From positions 1-47,763 of the forward strand of contig NZ_NFJZ01000017.1 in the NCBI RefSeq assembly GCF_002160135.1: a stretch of 47,763 nt of DNA, written 5' to 3'. Source of the DNA: Lachnoclostridium sp. An196. GTDB taxonomy: Bacteria > Bacillota > Clostridia > Lachnospirales > Lachnospiraceae. Position 1 is the stretch's first letter. Every line of letters begins with the position of its first letter. The notes under the pieces are model-generated. The model ran no database searches and was not told the DNA's origin. It worked only from the letters and a program-made list of their open reading frames with translations. Shown here in pieces: positions 30,739-39,443 of this stretch. Made by a program: the position numbers and the translations under genes.

Positions 30739-31937
30739 CGCTTCTCCATCCCCGTTATTTTTCTTTTTCCAGCATAGCACGGCATGTCTTCCATAGCAAC
30801 GGTTTTCCACCGGTACCGTATCGGATATCCTTCCAGTTCTTCCGGAAAATCCGCCCTGTCCTTCCGGAGATAGCCTTCCGCATATAGCGTATCTCCCTCC
30901 ATCCGCATCCGGTAATCCACCACTTCCTCATACTGAAACATCCGGTCGTCCAGTTTTTCCATCGCCGTACATCTGCTCCTGCGGCGTACCCGGTCCAACC
31001 TTATAACAGCGCTGCCGCAGGGGCAAGGTTCCGGCAGGATCCTGGTGATGTCTCCGGTCCGGTACCGGATCAGCGGCATGGCATCCGCTTCAATGGAAGT
31101 CAGAACCAGTTCTCCCCATTCTCCCCGCGGCAGAACCCTTCCCTCTTCATCCACGATCTCCGCGATCAGGTCATTTTCCCGCAGATGCATCCCCTCAAAC
31201 GCCGGACAGGTCACCGCTCCGCCCAGTCCGATCTCCCTGGAGCCATAATGCGGATACAGTCTGGTTCCAAGGCGGGCTTCGATCTCTTTTCTGACCGTAT
31301 CGGGGCAGGCGTCCGCGCTCACCAGCGCCCTTACAAGGCTGTTCTCAGGCCGGAGCCGCAAAAGGGACAGCAGCGGGACAGGCATGCCCACAAACACCTG
31401 AGGTCTTTCAACATCCAAAATATCCAGCAGTTCCCCATAGCTGCGCCCGGTTCCTGCCGCCAGAGGAATCCCTTTCAGCCGTCCGACCGCCTCCGCGATC
31501 AGTTCTCCCAGCCCCCGGTTCCCGGAAAAAGGCATACAAACCATAACCTTCTCTCCCGGGAAGACCAGTTCCGAAAGGCCTGCCGCGAAAAATGAAACCG
31601 TTCTCTCATTGTCCTTTGCCGAATAATAGACGCGCTTCGCCTTTCCGGCAGTTCCCGAAGTCTCCTGGGAACGTACACGCTCGATCCCGCTCTGGCTCGT
31701 CAATACCATGCGGTGGCCTTCCCGGATCAGGTCTTTTTCCGTGGTGAACGGCAGTCTGCGCAGATCCTCCAGCGTATCCAGCCGGTCCGGCAGAGAACGG
31801 TAAAAACCGCCCCGCTCCTTCTCCCTTTTCAGCAGAATATTTAACTTTCGAAGCTGGATCTCTTCGATCTGTTTCCTTTCCAGATCCTGTACACCTTCCT
31901 GTCTCCGGATCCAGCCGTCCAGATTCGTTCTTTTCAT
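30735..31937 (-). CDS. PaaK-like AMP-forming ligase
   Basis: A 400-residue adenylate-forming enzyme related to phenylacetate-CoA ligase: LPFTTEKDLIREG, P-loop-like SQETSGTAGKAKRVYYSAKDN, YGSREIG, LIRYRTGDIT. It resembles the AMP-dependent CoA ligase encoded at DVU_1553 in D. vulgaris. The substrate could be an organic acid linked to the Mop aldehyde oxidoreductase or a cofactor carboxylate; nothing here decides. Translation coupled on both sides by 4-base overlaps. Confidence 0.85.
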   Translation of the reverse strand: MKRTNLDGWIRRQEGVQDLERKQIEEIQLRKLNILLKREKERGGFYRSLPDRLDTLEDLRRLPFTTEKDLIREGHRMVLTSQSGIERVRSQETSGTAGKAKRVYYSAKDNERTVSFFAAGLSELVFPGEKVMVCMPFSGNRGLGELIAEAVGRLKGIPLAAGTGRSYGELLDILDVERPQVFVGMPVPLLSLLRLRPENSLVRALVSADACPDTVRKEIEARLGTRLYPHYGSREIGLGGAVTCPAFEGMHLRENDLIAEIVDEEGRVLPRGEWGELVLTSIEADAMPLIRYRTGDITRILPEPCPCGSAVIRLDRVRRRSRCTAMEKLDDRMFQYEEVVDYRMRMEGDTLYAEGYLRKDRADFPEELEGYPIRYRWKTVAMEDMPCYAGKRKITGMEKR

Positions 31938-33316
31938 CGGTACAGAAATCTCCCCCTCCGGTCTGTCAGATTATAGGCGCAGAAGGGCACCATCCCGTAG
32001 CGGCTGTCTGTCTCCAGGATGTAACAGCGGCGAAGACGGGCGAGATCCAGATTATAAGCATCCTGAAACAGCATGCACGAAACGGCAAACGTGTTGTTGT
32101 GCCGCTTCATCAGGAATTCGTCCAGCGAAGAAGTGTCCAGCCGCATCTGTTCTGTACTCTCCCCGCAGCAGCAGTTCTGTGTTTCCGGTTCGTTTTCTCC
32201 GCAGCAGCAGCTTCCTGTTTTCGCGCCGCTCCACTGCTGTTCCACGTATTTTCTCGCCTGTTCCGAAGCTCCTCCTCTGCGCGACTCGCCATGCGCCAGA
32301 GGACTCAGGCTTCCATCCTCCCGGCGCAGATAATTTGCCTGGAACGTACAGTAAGGATTCGTCGCGTTTCCCCCGGTGAAATGCTCTGCTTTCATCATGC
32401 CGCCCGTCTGCTCTTCGATCAGGGCCAGGAGCTTCGGAATCGTCACGCGATAGCTTCCCGGATCTTCCGGATATCTGCCGAAATAACTCATGGGCTGAAA
32501 ATGCACTCCCCGCACGGCCGGCATCCGGTCCACGGCGTATTTAAGAATCGTGCCCACCTGGTCTTCATTGATCCCACGGGCAATCACCGGAACCAGCACG
32601 ATCCCCAGCCCGGCTTCTTCGCAGGCATCGACGGCAGCCTTTTTCTGCTCCCACAAAGCCTTCCCCCTGAACACCTGACAGACTTCATCCCCGATCCCGT
32701 CAAACTGTAAATATACGCAGGAGAGTCCTGCCTCTTTCAGAGCTTTCGCGTATCCCTCTTCTTCCGCCAGACGGATTCCGTTGGTATTCAGCTGGAAAAA
32801 AGTAAATCCTTTCTCTTTCCCCATCCGGATCAGCTCCGGCAGATCGTCGCGCATGGAAGGCTCTCCTCCGGAAAGCTGCAGATTGAAGGGACCCCCGTGT
32901 TCCATCAGAAAGTCCATCTGTCTGCCCAGTTCTTCCAGAGAAATATCTTCTCCTTCTCCCGCGTCCGCAAAACATACCGGACACCTTAGATTACATCTTT
33001 TCGTCACTTCCAGCAAAACGCAGCAGCCCCGGCGCTCATGAGCCTCACAGAGACCGCAGTCCAGCGGACAGCCCTTTTCAGAAGGTCCGGCTTTCAGGAT
33101 CCGGTCCGCCGGACGCGCTCCGGCGCCCCAGGCCTCATAGCTCTCCCTGCTCCCTTCCCAGATCAGAGCGCGGAAATCCCCATGCTCCGGACATGTCTTC
33201 TCCAGATAGATGCCATCCTCTTCTTCCGTCTTCACAGCCGGGATCACCCGCAGGCATTCCGGGCAGACGCTCTGCGTCTCTCCGATCGCTTTTACGCTTC
33301 TGTCTCTTCCAGCCAT
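31934..33316 (-). CDS. Cysteine-rich radical SAM protein (TrsS-like)
   Basis: Radical SAM cluster motif CNLRCPVC (C108, C112, C115), followed by LQLSGGEPSMRDDLPELI and NTNG. An N-terminal CPECLRVIP..CPEHG zinc-ribbon-like part and a CPLDCGLC..CC group precede it, as in MoaA-related radical SAM enzymes with a start domain. Unusual CCCG motifs occur at 370-373 and 382-385. The C-terminus has CYILETDSRYGMVPFCAYNLT. It resembles the radical SAM (seleno)protein TrsS found next to Mop genes. No in-frame UGA was seen inside this version. Reaction unknown. Confidence 0.87.
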   Translation of the reverse strand: MAGRDRSVKAIGETQSVCPECLRVIPAVKTEEEDGIYLEKTCPEHGDFRALIWEGSRESYEAWGAGARPADRILKAGPSEKGCPLDCGLCEAHERRGCCVLLEVTKRCNLRCPVCFADAGEGEDISLEELGRQMDFLMEHGGPFNLQLSGGEPSMRDDLPELIRMGKEKGFTFFQLNTNGIRLAEEEGYAKALKEAGLSCVYLQFDGIGDEVCQVFRGKALWEQKKAAVDACEEAGLGIVLVPVIARGINEDQVGTILKYAVDRMPAVRGVHFQPMSYFGRYPEDPGSYRVTIPKLLALIEEQTGGMMKAEHFTGGNATNPYCTFQANYLRREDGSLSPLAHGESRRGGASEQARKYVEQQWSGAKTGSCCCGENEPETQNCCCGESTEQMRLDTSSLDEFLMKRHNNTFAVSCMLFQDAYNLDLARLRRCYILETDSRYGMVPFCAYNLTDRRGRFLYR

Positions 33317-33570
33317 CGCTCCAGCCCTTTCTTCTCTTCTTCCCAGTTTTCCTCCGTAAAATTGACTTTCACCACCCGCGCCGCCAGGATGCCTTTGATC
33401 TCCATCCCTTCTCTCCGCGCGGAAAACACCGGCCGGCGGAACCGGTGGTTCTCCCGGATATCCCAGTCGGCCAGCAGCCTGGTCAGCTCCTTTCCGGTGA
33501 CAGGAAGTTCATATTCATATGTGCGCGCCCCGGCAAAACAATTTTCCGTTTTCTTACATCGAAATTCCAT
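33292..33570 (-). CDS. Small accessory protein of the hydroxylase cluster
   Basis: Ninety-two residues (MEFRCKKTENCFAGARTYEYELP, LLADWDIRENHRFRRPVFSARREGMEIKGILAARVVKVNF), with two Cys near the N-terminus. Overlaps the radical SAM start by 25 bases and is 3 bases after the aminotransferase. Not recognised; position suggests a partner of the radical SAM protein. Confidence 0.75.
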   Translation of the reverse strand: MEFRCKKTENCFAGARTYEYELPVTGKELTRLLADWDIRENHRFRRPVFSARREGMEIKGILAARVVKVNFTEENWEEEKKGLERWLEETEA

Positions 33571-33573
33571 CTT

Positions 33574-34689
33574 TTACACACTCTCCGCCAGATCCCGCAC
33601 TGCCGACAATACGGTCTCTATCTCTTTCTCTGATGTGAATCTGGACAGACTGAGCCGGATGGTCCCCTGCGGCATCCCGATGTCTTTCATCAGGCCGGGC
33701 GCGCAGTGCAGTCCGGTCCGGCAGATGATGTCATAACTGTCGGTCAGGATATCTCCCGCCTCTTCCGGCGTATATCCCGGTATCACAAAAGACAGCACCG
33801 GCATACACGGTTCTTCCGGGCGGATCACCTGACAGCCTATGCCGGCCAGGCCGTCCGCCAGCTGACGCATCCGGGCGCTTATGATATCCCTATCCGCCGG
33901 GTGCTCCCTGCTCCACCTGAGGGCTGCCAGAAGGCCGTGATAAGACGGCTCGTTTCCGGTTCCGGCTTCCAGATGAACCGGCATCTCATCCGGCATCTCC
34001 TTCAGATCGCTTTTGATGCCCGTGCCGCCCACCATATACGGACGCAGGGAAATCCCCTGCCGTACATAGAGACCACCGGTGCCCTGAGGTCCCAGCAGAT
34101 ATTTATGGCCGGTGAAGGCCGCCATATCCACTCCCCATTTCTCCAGTCTGACCGGGACACATCCCAGCGTCTGGGACATATCCAGCAGGAAGGCCGCCCC
34201 ATACGCATGCGCCGACGCGCACATGGCTTCCGCGTCATTTACCGCCCCCGTCACATTGGACGCGTGATTCAGTACACACAGCCTCGGACGGTATTTCTGT
34301 ACCGTCTCCTTCCATCTCTCCGGCCGGATCCGCCCGGTCTCATCCGCCGGTACATATACCACCCTGACGCCGCTCTGTTCCAGCCGGTACAGCGGCCGGA
34401 GCACCGAATTGTGCTCGGCATTCGTGGCAAGCACCGTATCCCCCTCCTGCAGAGGCCAGCCGAAAAGAGCTTCGTTCAGTCCCCAGGTAGAATTGCATCC
34501 CAGCGCGATCCGCTCCGGACAGGAAACGCCCATCAGAGATGCCAGTTCTCTGCGCGCTTCATCAAACACGTTCACATCCTCGATTCCTCCCCGGTTGGCG
34601 GCTCCGGGAAGCCTGCGCACGGCTTTCGCCATGGCTTCCCCCACCTCCTCCGGCTTTGGCCAGGACGTGGCGGCATTATTCATGTACAC
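33574..34689 (-). CDS. Class V aminotransferase / cysteine desulfurase-like
   Basis: PLP enzyme with SufS/Csd features: MNNAATSWPKP, ATNAEHNSVLRPL, Schiff-base Lys in TGHKYLLGPQGTGGLYV, and the sulfur-accepting Cys in RTGLHCAPGLMKDIG. It probably supplies sulfur, for example the terminal sulfido ligand of the molybdenum cofactor via XdhC, or selenium. GTG 34689 (MYMNNAATS) with GAGGAG upstream best matches family starts; ATG 34683 is possible. Overlaps the preceding gene by 14 bases. Confidence 0.9.
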   Translation of the reverse strand: MYMNNAATSWPKPEEVGEAMAKAVRRLPGAANRGGIEDVNVFDEARRELASLMGVSCPERIALGCNSTWGLNEALFGWPLQEGDTVLATNAEHNSVLRPLYRLEQSGVRVVYVPADETGRIRPERWKETVQKYRPRLCVLNHASNVTGAVNDAEAMCASAHAYGAAFLLDMSQTLGCVPVRLEKWGVDMAAFTGHKYLLGPQGTGGLYVRQGISLRPYMVGGTGIKSDLKEMPDEMPVHLEAGTGNEPSYHGLLAALRWSREHPADRDIISARMRQLADGLAGIGCQVIRPEEPCMPVLSFVIPGYTPEEAGDILTDSYDIICRTGLHCAPGLMKDIGMPQGTIRLSLSRFTSEKEIETVLSAVRDLAESV

Positions 34690-35779
34690 ATGTCTCCTCA
34701 AGCCTTTCACCTGTCCTTTCTTCAAATTCCGCGATCAGGCGCCGGCAAAGGGCGATATTTTTCCTCACCCGCTCTTTTACCGGATCTTTCCCGAGCGCTT
34801 TCTGATAACGCTCCGCTACCGTCACTCTCCGGTCTTCCTGTACCAGTTTGTCCGCCAGAAAGACGATCGCGGATTCCCGGCAGATACTCTCCGGTTCTTC
34901 TTCAAATCCGCCGTGCGCGCCGACTATCTCCGCCAGAGCCGCATACCCCTTTTCTTCCAGGAATAATGCCGCGGCCTGTTCATGATGCGGCTGCAGGCGG
35001 CAAAGATCATGCAGATAACCTCCGCTGCGGCACAGTTCCACATCCAGGCAGGCCCCGCGGCTGATCAGAGATTCCGCCATCCGGGCGGCCAGATCTCCCA
35101 CTGCCCGGCAATGTGCCCGGATATGCGCGGGCAGCCGCACCTCTTCATACAACTGTACGCAGCAGTCTGCCGAGATCCCCCGGAACCTCCGGGCATACAC
35201 CCTCATCTCCTCCAGATCCGAAGGATAATCCGCGTCCTTTAAGGTTCCCGGATCCCTGCTCTCTGCTTTTTTCATCCGCATCTTACTGGAAACGGCGCCC
35301 AGTCCTCCCTCTCCTCCATAGGAAAGCACCTCGTCATATCCTTCCGGGCTTAAAAACAGCGGGTGAGCATGCTTGCCGTTCAGAAGCGGGATCATCCCCT
35401 GCATCCCCTTCTCCAGCCCCTCTGCCTCCTTCTTCAGATAAGCCATCGTCTTCGGAGATACCAGAGGCAGATCTCCCGGCAGGAAGAAAACGCCCTCCGC
35501 GTCTCTCATGCCTGACAGCCCTTTCTTCACGGACGCCAGCATATCCGTAGAGGCAAAGTCCCTGTTCTCTGTCAGCCGCACTCCCATAGGGGCCAGGATC
35601 TCCCGCATCCGGTCCGCCTCCCTGCCGATCACTACCGTGATATCTTGGATACCTCCGTTTTTTAGGCTCTGAACCGTCATCTGGATCATGGGAAATCCGT
35701 TCAGCGTAAGCAGCGGTTTGAACGCGCCCATGCGCCTGGACTGCCCCGCCGCCACGATCAGTCCCCGCCAGTCTCTCAT
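34676..35779 (-). CDS. MobA/MocA-like nucleotidyltransferase fused to HD domain
   Basis: Residues 1-190: NTP transferase of the MobA/MocA type (GLIVAAGQSRRMGAFKPLL, VVIGREADRM, FLPGDLPLVSPKTM). Residues ~215-365: HD domain (AHCRAVGDLAARMAESLISRG, GGYLHDLCR, IVFLADKLVQEDRRVTVAERYQKAL). It probably makes molybdopterin cytosine dinucleotide, the cofactor form of Mop-type enzymes; the HD part could cleave a nucleotide or phosphate ester. DVU_1551 is the likely counterpart. ATG 35779 overlaps the previous stop as ATGA. Confidence 0.87.
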   Translation of the reverse strand: MRDWRGLIVAAGQSRRMGAFKPLLTLNGFPMIQMTVQSLKNGGIQDITVVIGREADRMREILAPMGVRLTENRDFASTDMLASVKKGLSGMRDAEGVFFLPGDLPLVSPKTMAYLKKEAEGLEKGMQGMIPLLNGKHAHPLFLSPEGYDEVLSYGGEGGLGAVSSKMRMKKAESRDPGTLKDADYPSDLEEMRVYARRFRGISADCCVQLYEEVRLPAHIRAHCRAVGDLAARMAESLISRGACLDVELCRSGGYLHDLCRLQPHHEQAAALFLEEKGYAALAEIVGAHGGFEEEPESICRESAIVFLADKLVQEDRRVTVAERYQKALGKDPVKERVRKNIALCRRLIAEFEERTGERLEETCVHE

Positions 35780-36201
35780 ATGGTCCCGTTTTTCTGCAGA
35801 ATCTCCAGGCATTTTTCAAACACTCCTTCCACGATCCCCGGGCACCGGCGCATCTTATTTCCCGGATCTCCATCCAGTATCTGCCCGCAGGAACACCCGC
35901 CGTACGCCTCCCCCATAGATTCCTCGAACCATTCCACCAGTTCACAGATCATGGCAGACGCATTGGGGTCTTCCAGTTCCCCGGCCTCTCCTTTCCCGCA
36001 GAAATATCCCAGCAGGCAGCATCCTCCCGTCAGCGCGCCGCACGTCCTGCCGGAGAACCCCAACCCTCCGTTCAGCCCGCTCATGGCACGGATCAGGTCC
36101 GGATCCTCTTTTCCCTCCGACTCCAGGGCAAGGATCAGGAGAATCTGAGCGCAGTAAAACCCCTGTCCCGATAATTCCAGCATCCGGTCAAACAGTTCCA
36201 T
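35776..36201 (-). CDS. C_GCAxxG_C_C family protein
   Basis: A 141-residue Cys-rich protein: GQGFYCAQILLILALE, GGLGFSGRTCGALTGGCCLLGYFCGKG, YGGCSCGQILDG, RRCPGIVEGVFEKCLEIL. The spaced Cys and TCGALTGG match the C_GCAxxG_C_C redox family. Likely carries a metal or thiol centre for electron or sulfur transfer. ATG 36201 has AAGGAGAGG; the longer reading is the methyltransferase in another frame. Resembles DVU_1555. Confidence 0.88.
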   Translation of the reverse strand: MELFDRMLELSGQGFYCAQILLILALESEGKEDPDLIRAMSGLNGGLGFSGRTCGALTGGCCLLGYFCGKGEAGELEDPNASAMICELVEWFEESMGEAYGGCSCGQILDGDPGNKMRRCPGIVEGVFEKCLEILQKNGTI

Positions 36202-36886
36202 TTCCCTCTCCTTTCTCCAGGCAGGCCAGAAAATATCCGCAGCCGGTCTTTCCGGCAGAGCGGAAGAAATCCAGAAGCGTTTCTTCCGCATTCCCTTTCC
36301 ACAGACTTTCCAGGAAAAAATCCTTCCACAGAATGCTTTCGTCTTCCATGGAGCAGATCCGGAATCCGGCGTCTGCAAATGCCTTTCTCCAGCCTTCCCA
36401 GGTAAGATCTCCTCCAAGCAGCGGTTCCAGGTCTGTCCGTTTCTGAAAAAACACATCCGACAGGAGGAATTTCCCTCCCGGCCTCAGGATCCGGTGCGCT
36501 TCCCGCAGCGCCTCCGCCCGTCCGCCGCAGGAGGACAAGCTGCATTCTGCCAGACAGAGATCATAGGATTCATCCCGGCAGCGCAGGCTGCGCATATCCT
36601 GTTCCCTCACTTCTTCCGATCCCGGAAACAGATCGATCCCCTCCGCGTCGTATCCGTTTTCTCTCAGGAACCGTACCGCGGTTCCATCTCCTGCTCCCAG
36701 ATCCAGCGCCCGCGGCGATTCTGAACCTGCATCCGAAATCTGGGCGTTTCCGGTCTCCTGCTCCCGGATCCGGCATTGACCCATTTTCAGGAGTCTCTCT
36801 GTAAGAGAGATTCCTCCCGGATGTCCCCCCGGCAGGCACGTCTTGTGTTCCTTTTTCTGTGTTTTCGCCTTCGCTTCTCCGTTCAT
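36188..36886 (-). CDS. SAM-dependent methyltransferase (TrsM-like)
   Basis: Class I methyltransferase with SAM motif ALDLGAGDGTAVRFL (~62-75), acidic residue in AEGIDLFPG, post-motif DESYDLCLAECSLSSCGG and LRPGGKFLLSDVF. 232 residues; the first ~55 are poorly conserved. Resembles DVU_1556. Substrate unknown. Overlaps neighbours by 4 and 14 bases. Confidence 0.86.
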   Translation of the reverse strand: MNGEAKAKTQKKEHKTCLPGGHPGGISLTERLLKMGQCRIREQETGNAQISDAGSESPRALDLGAGDGTAVRFLRENGYDAEGIDLFPGSEEVREQDMRSLRCRDESYDLCLAECSLSSCGGRAEALREAHRILRPGGKFLLSDVFFQKRTDLEPLLGGDLTWEGWRKAFADAGFRICSMEDESILWKDFFLESLWKGNAEETLLDFFRSAGKTGCGYFLACLEKGEGNGTV

Positions 36887-37101
36887 TTATCCTCCAGACT
36901 GCGTTCCACGGTCAGTACTTTGCCCATGGCCAGATCCTCCGGCACATAGACGAATCCGCATTCCGGACAGACCGGAAGCTCCACAGGGAACGCGTTTCCC
37001 ATATAAGAGAACATCGCTTTCCCTTTCACCATCGCCTTCTTACACCGGGCACACATCAATTTTCCCATGGGATCTACGCTGTAATAATTTTTTTCCGCCA
37101 T
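36883..37101 (-). CDS. Small two-CxxC redox/zinc protein
   Basis: Seventy-two residues with CARC (17-20) and CPEC (45-48), plus hydrophobic strands between (AMFSYMGNAFPVELPVC). Rubredoxin-like or zinc-ribbon fold; similar to the DVU_1557-type protein next to Mop clusters. Could bind iron or zinc. Starts 10 bases after the large oxidoreductase gene. Confidence 0.85.
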   Translation of the reverse strand: MAEKNYYSVDPMGKLMCARCKKAMVKGKAMFSYMGNAFPVELPVCPECGFVYVPEDLAMGKVLTVERSLEDK

Positions 37102-37110
37102 GGCATCCTC

Positions 37111-39327
37111 CTACTCCACAGTCATCCGGTGGCTGTAAGCGCCGAATACCAGGTATCCGTCTTCTTCCTTCCGGAACTTTACCCAGAATGTTACATTTCC
37201 CAGCCTGCGGCAGGTCACAAGCCAGCCATGCTCCTGATCGAAGACCGCCGCGCCGGATTCTTCGTACGCCCGGAGCACCGCATCCACATCGCTTTTCAGA
37301 ATCATGCGGTCTTCCATCTCTTCCATGGCTCCTTGCGCGTAACGGACAGGGAGCATTTCTTCCATATACATATCCTCCTTCCAGATCTCCCGCAGCAGTT
37401 TCTGTTTCAATTTCAGCCGGTTCTTTCTTCTGCGGGACAGATCCGGAACTGTATCATCCCCGGTCCCGTAGACCAGTTCCAGGATATGCCGCGTCCCGGC
37501 TCCCGTCCTTGCGAACTGGTCTTTGCAGGCCATACAGTAGGTCACGATCATTCCGTCCGCGCGTCCGGCCGCAAAATCTGCTTTCTCCCGCGCCATCTGA
37601 GGATTGGCGTATTTTACCAGGCCGCCAAAACCGCAGCATGGGGACAGATCTCCGGAAAACGGCGCTTCCGTCACTCGGCATCCCAGGGCACGCGCCAGAG
37701 CGCGCACCACCTCCTGCGTCTTCTTGTCGCCTCTGGCCCCGCAGGCGTCGTGAACCGCAGCCGGACGGCTCTCCAGAGGCTCCACGCCCAGTTTCAGCAG
37801 AATTTCCCAGATCCCCACCGTCTCTGCCTCAAAGTAACGGTCAAAAATCTTCCGGCAGGTAGGGCAGGCACAGATCACTGTCGGCCTTCCCATCTCTTCC
37901 CAGGCAGACCGGAATCTTTCTTCCGCTTCCGCAAGCAGATCCTCTCTGGCCGCCCACTCGGAGACAGCCCCGCAGCAGCCCAGGATCAATCCTACGCCGC
38001 CCTCCAGCCTTGTGCTCAGATCCCGGTAAGCAGCCTCCACCGTATCCGGCGATACCGCGGATGCCTGACAGCCCGGGAAGAACACATAACGGCATTTCTC
38101 AAACCCCGGCTGTTTCCTTGCCAGGAAAGCTTCCCCGTTGGAAAACTGCTGATCCAGAAGGGCAAATTCATGAGCCGACGGAGGCATCTTCTTCGTCTCC
38201 ACCATGGTATGCCGCGCGATCCGGCATACATCCGGATAATCAAATCCATTGGGACAGGCCGCCCTGCACTGCCCGCATTCATCACAGGCATTGATCAGGC
38301 CGTTGGCCATGTGGTTGCCCATGACGATGGAGAGATTGTTATAGATCTCCCGGATCGCCGCTCTGGGATTTCTTTTATAATGCTGCAAGTAGACGCATCC
38401 TTTGATGCACTCCGTACACTGGCACTGGATGCATCTGGCGGCTTCCGCCGCGGCCTTCTCCTTTGTCACATGCTCCGGATCCAGAAGACTCTCCGATCCT
38501 TCCACCCCATCCATGGTTACAAAGAGCCGGCTCTCTCTGTTTTCTTCTTCCGGGGGTGTCCCCGCGCCCTGCAGAAAGCAGTCGGCAAGAAGCGCCGTCC
38601 TCTTTGCGGAAGCCAGAAGCCCCGCGACGCTTTCTTCTTTCTGTCCGGCGAAGCAGTTCTCCTTCTGACAGGCCAATCCCGGATCCGGCGAAATACATAC
38701 GGCATCCGCTTCCTCTGATACCTTCTCAATTAATTCTATCGACAGGGCCTTCTCTTCTTTTCGTAAGATCCGCAGATTCTGAAGCGCTGTCAGATCCGCT
38801 TTTGCTTCCGCTTCCGGAAGCCCCAGCCGCAGCAATGGTTCCACCAGTGATCCGCAGGAAGTATGCCAGGAAACCTCATACCCCTTCTTTCCCAGCTCCC
38901 AACAGCATGCCAACGCAAAAAGATCGTCCCCGATCACCGCCGTCTTCTTCTGTTTTTTCGGAAGCATAAACCGGCTGACCGCGCCGCTTCCCCCGTACAT
39001 GGCGCATGCTCTCTCCAGCGCCCGCAGACGGACACCGTCTCCCAGACGGGAGAGCGTACATCTGTTCTCGCATTCACCGCTGCAGTTCCCGGACAGCGTA
39101 TACAAAAAAGGCGTAGACATCCGGATAATCCCCGCAGCCTTGGAAAAATCGCCTTTCGCCGCATGATCGCACACACTCCGCATGTCGATGCCCAGCGGGC
39201 AGGCTGCCATGCAGGGAGGCGGATCTGTCCGGGTGCACACCGCTTCCCGCTCATGAAGCTCATCCTGCCCGAAAGCCTGCTTCATCAGATAATGTTTTCC
39301 CACCAGGGCAGACTCTTTTTTCTCCAT
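37111..39327 (-). CDS. Multi-domain Fe-S oxidoreductase with CCG (HdrB/D-like) domains
   Basis: Of 738 residues, ~30-110 is a GltD-type Fe-S part (CTRTDPPPCMAACPLGID, GNCSGECENRCTLSRLGD). A Rossmann-like part follows, but its usual GxGxxG is lost (AVIGDDLFALACCWELGKKGYEV). Then come ferredoxin-type clusters (CIQCQCTECIKGC; CDECGQCRAACPNGFD), two CCG domains (FFPGCQASAVSP..GCCGAVSEW; HDACGARG..SPCCGFGGLVKYANP) and a ~90-residue end domain (VFDQEHGWLVTCRRLGNVTFWVKFR). CCG domains move electrons or reduce disulfides in heterodisulfide reductases. Likely electron partner of Mop. Resembles DVU_1558. Confidence 0.85.
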   Translation of the reverse strand: MEKKESALVGKHYLMKQAFGQDELHEREAVCTRTDPPPCMAACPLGIDMRSVCDHAAKGDFSKAAGIIRMSTPFLYTLSGNCSGECENRCTLSRLGDGVRLRALERACAMYGGSGAVSRFMLPKKQKKTAVIGDDLFALACCWELGKKGYEVSWHTSCGSLVEPLLRLGLPEAEAKADLTALQNLRILRKEEKALSIELIEKVSEEADAVCISPDPGLACQKENCFAGQKEESVAGLLASAKRTALLADCFLQGAGTPPEEENRESRLFVTMDGVEGSESLLDPEHVTKEKAAAEAARCIQCQCTECIKGCVYLQHYKRNPRAAIREIYNNLSIVMGNHMANGLINACDECGQCRAACPNGFDYPDVCRIARHTMVETKKMPPSAHEFALLDQQFSNGEAFLARKQPGFEKCRYVFFPGCQASAVSPDTVEAAYRDLSTRLEGGVGLILGCCGAVSEWAAREDLLAEAEERFRSAWEEMGRPTVICACPTCRKIFDRYFEAETVGIWEILLKLGVEPLESRPAAVHDACGARGDKKTQEVVRALARALGCRVTEAPFSGDLSPCCGFGGLVKYANPQMAREKADFAAGRADGMIVTYCMACKDQFARTGAGTRHILELVYGTGDDTVPDLSRRRKNRLKLKQKLLREIWKEDMYMEEMLPVRYAQGAMEEMEDRMILKSDVDAVLRAYEESGAAVFDQEHGWLVTCRRLGNVTFWVKFRKEEDGYLVFGAYSHRMTVE

Positions 39328-39373
39328 GTACCGCTTCCCTCCAATTATCCTTAAAATAGATAAGTGTTTTTAT

Positions 39374-39401
39374 AAAACAGGGCTGCCGCCAAGCAGCCCT
39401 G
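39374..39401 (-). terminator. Terminator after aldehyde oxidoreductase gene
   Basis: A 9-pair perfect GC-rich stem (CAGGGCTGC/GCAGCCCTG, 6-base loop) followed on the minus strand by TTTTATAAAAA. Partial read-through would give much more Mop mRNA than accessory mRNA. A GCGCCGCGGCGC palindrome also lies close by (39415-39426). Confidence 0.85.
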
Positions 39402-39443
39402 CCATGTTGCTCCCGCGCCGCGGCGCAGGATTCGTCCCATACA

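Noticed and set aside
36859-38718. 619-codon plus-strand ORF opposite the CCG-domain oxidoreductase, and a 452-codon one at 33706-35064
   Set aside because: Both lie opposite genes with clear catalytic or Cys motifs and show biased, low-complexity composition.
31934-39327. Searched the hydroxylase accessory genes for in-frame UGA selenocysteine codons
   Set aside because: Each gene ends naturally at overlapping start/stop junctions and no extended UGA read-through with conserved sequence was seen.
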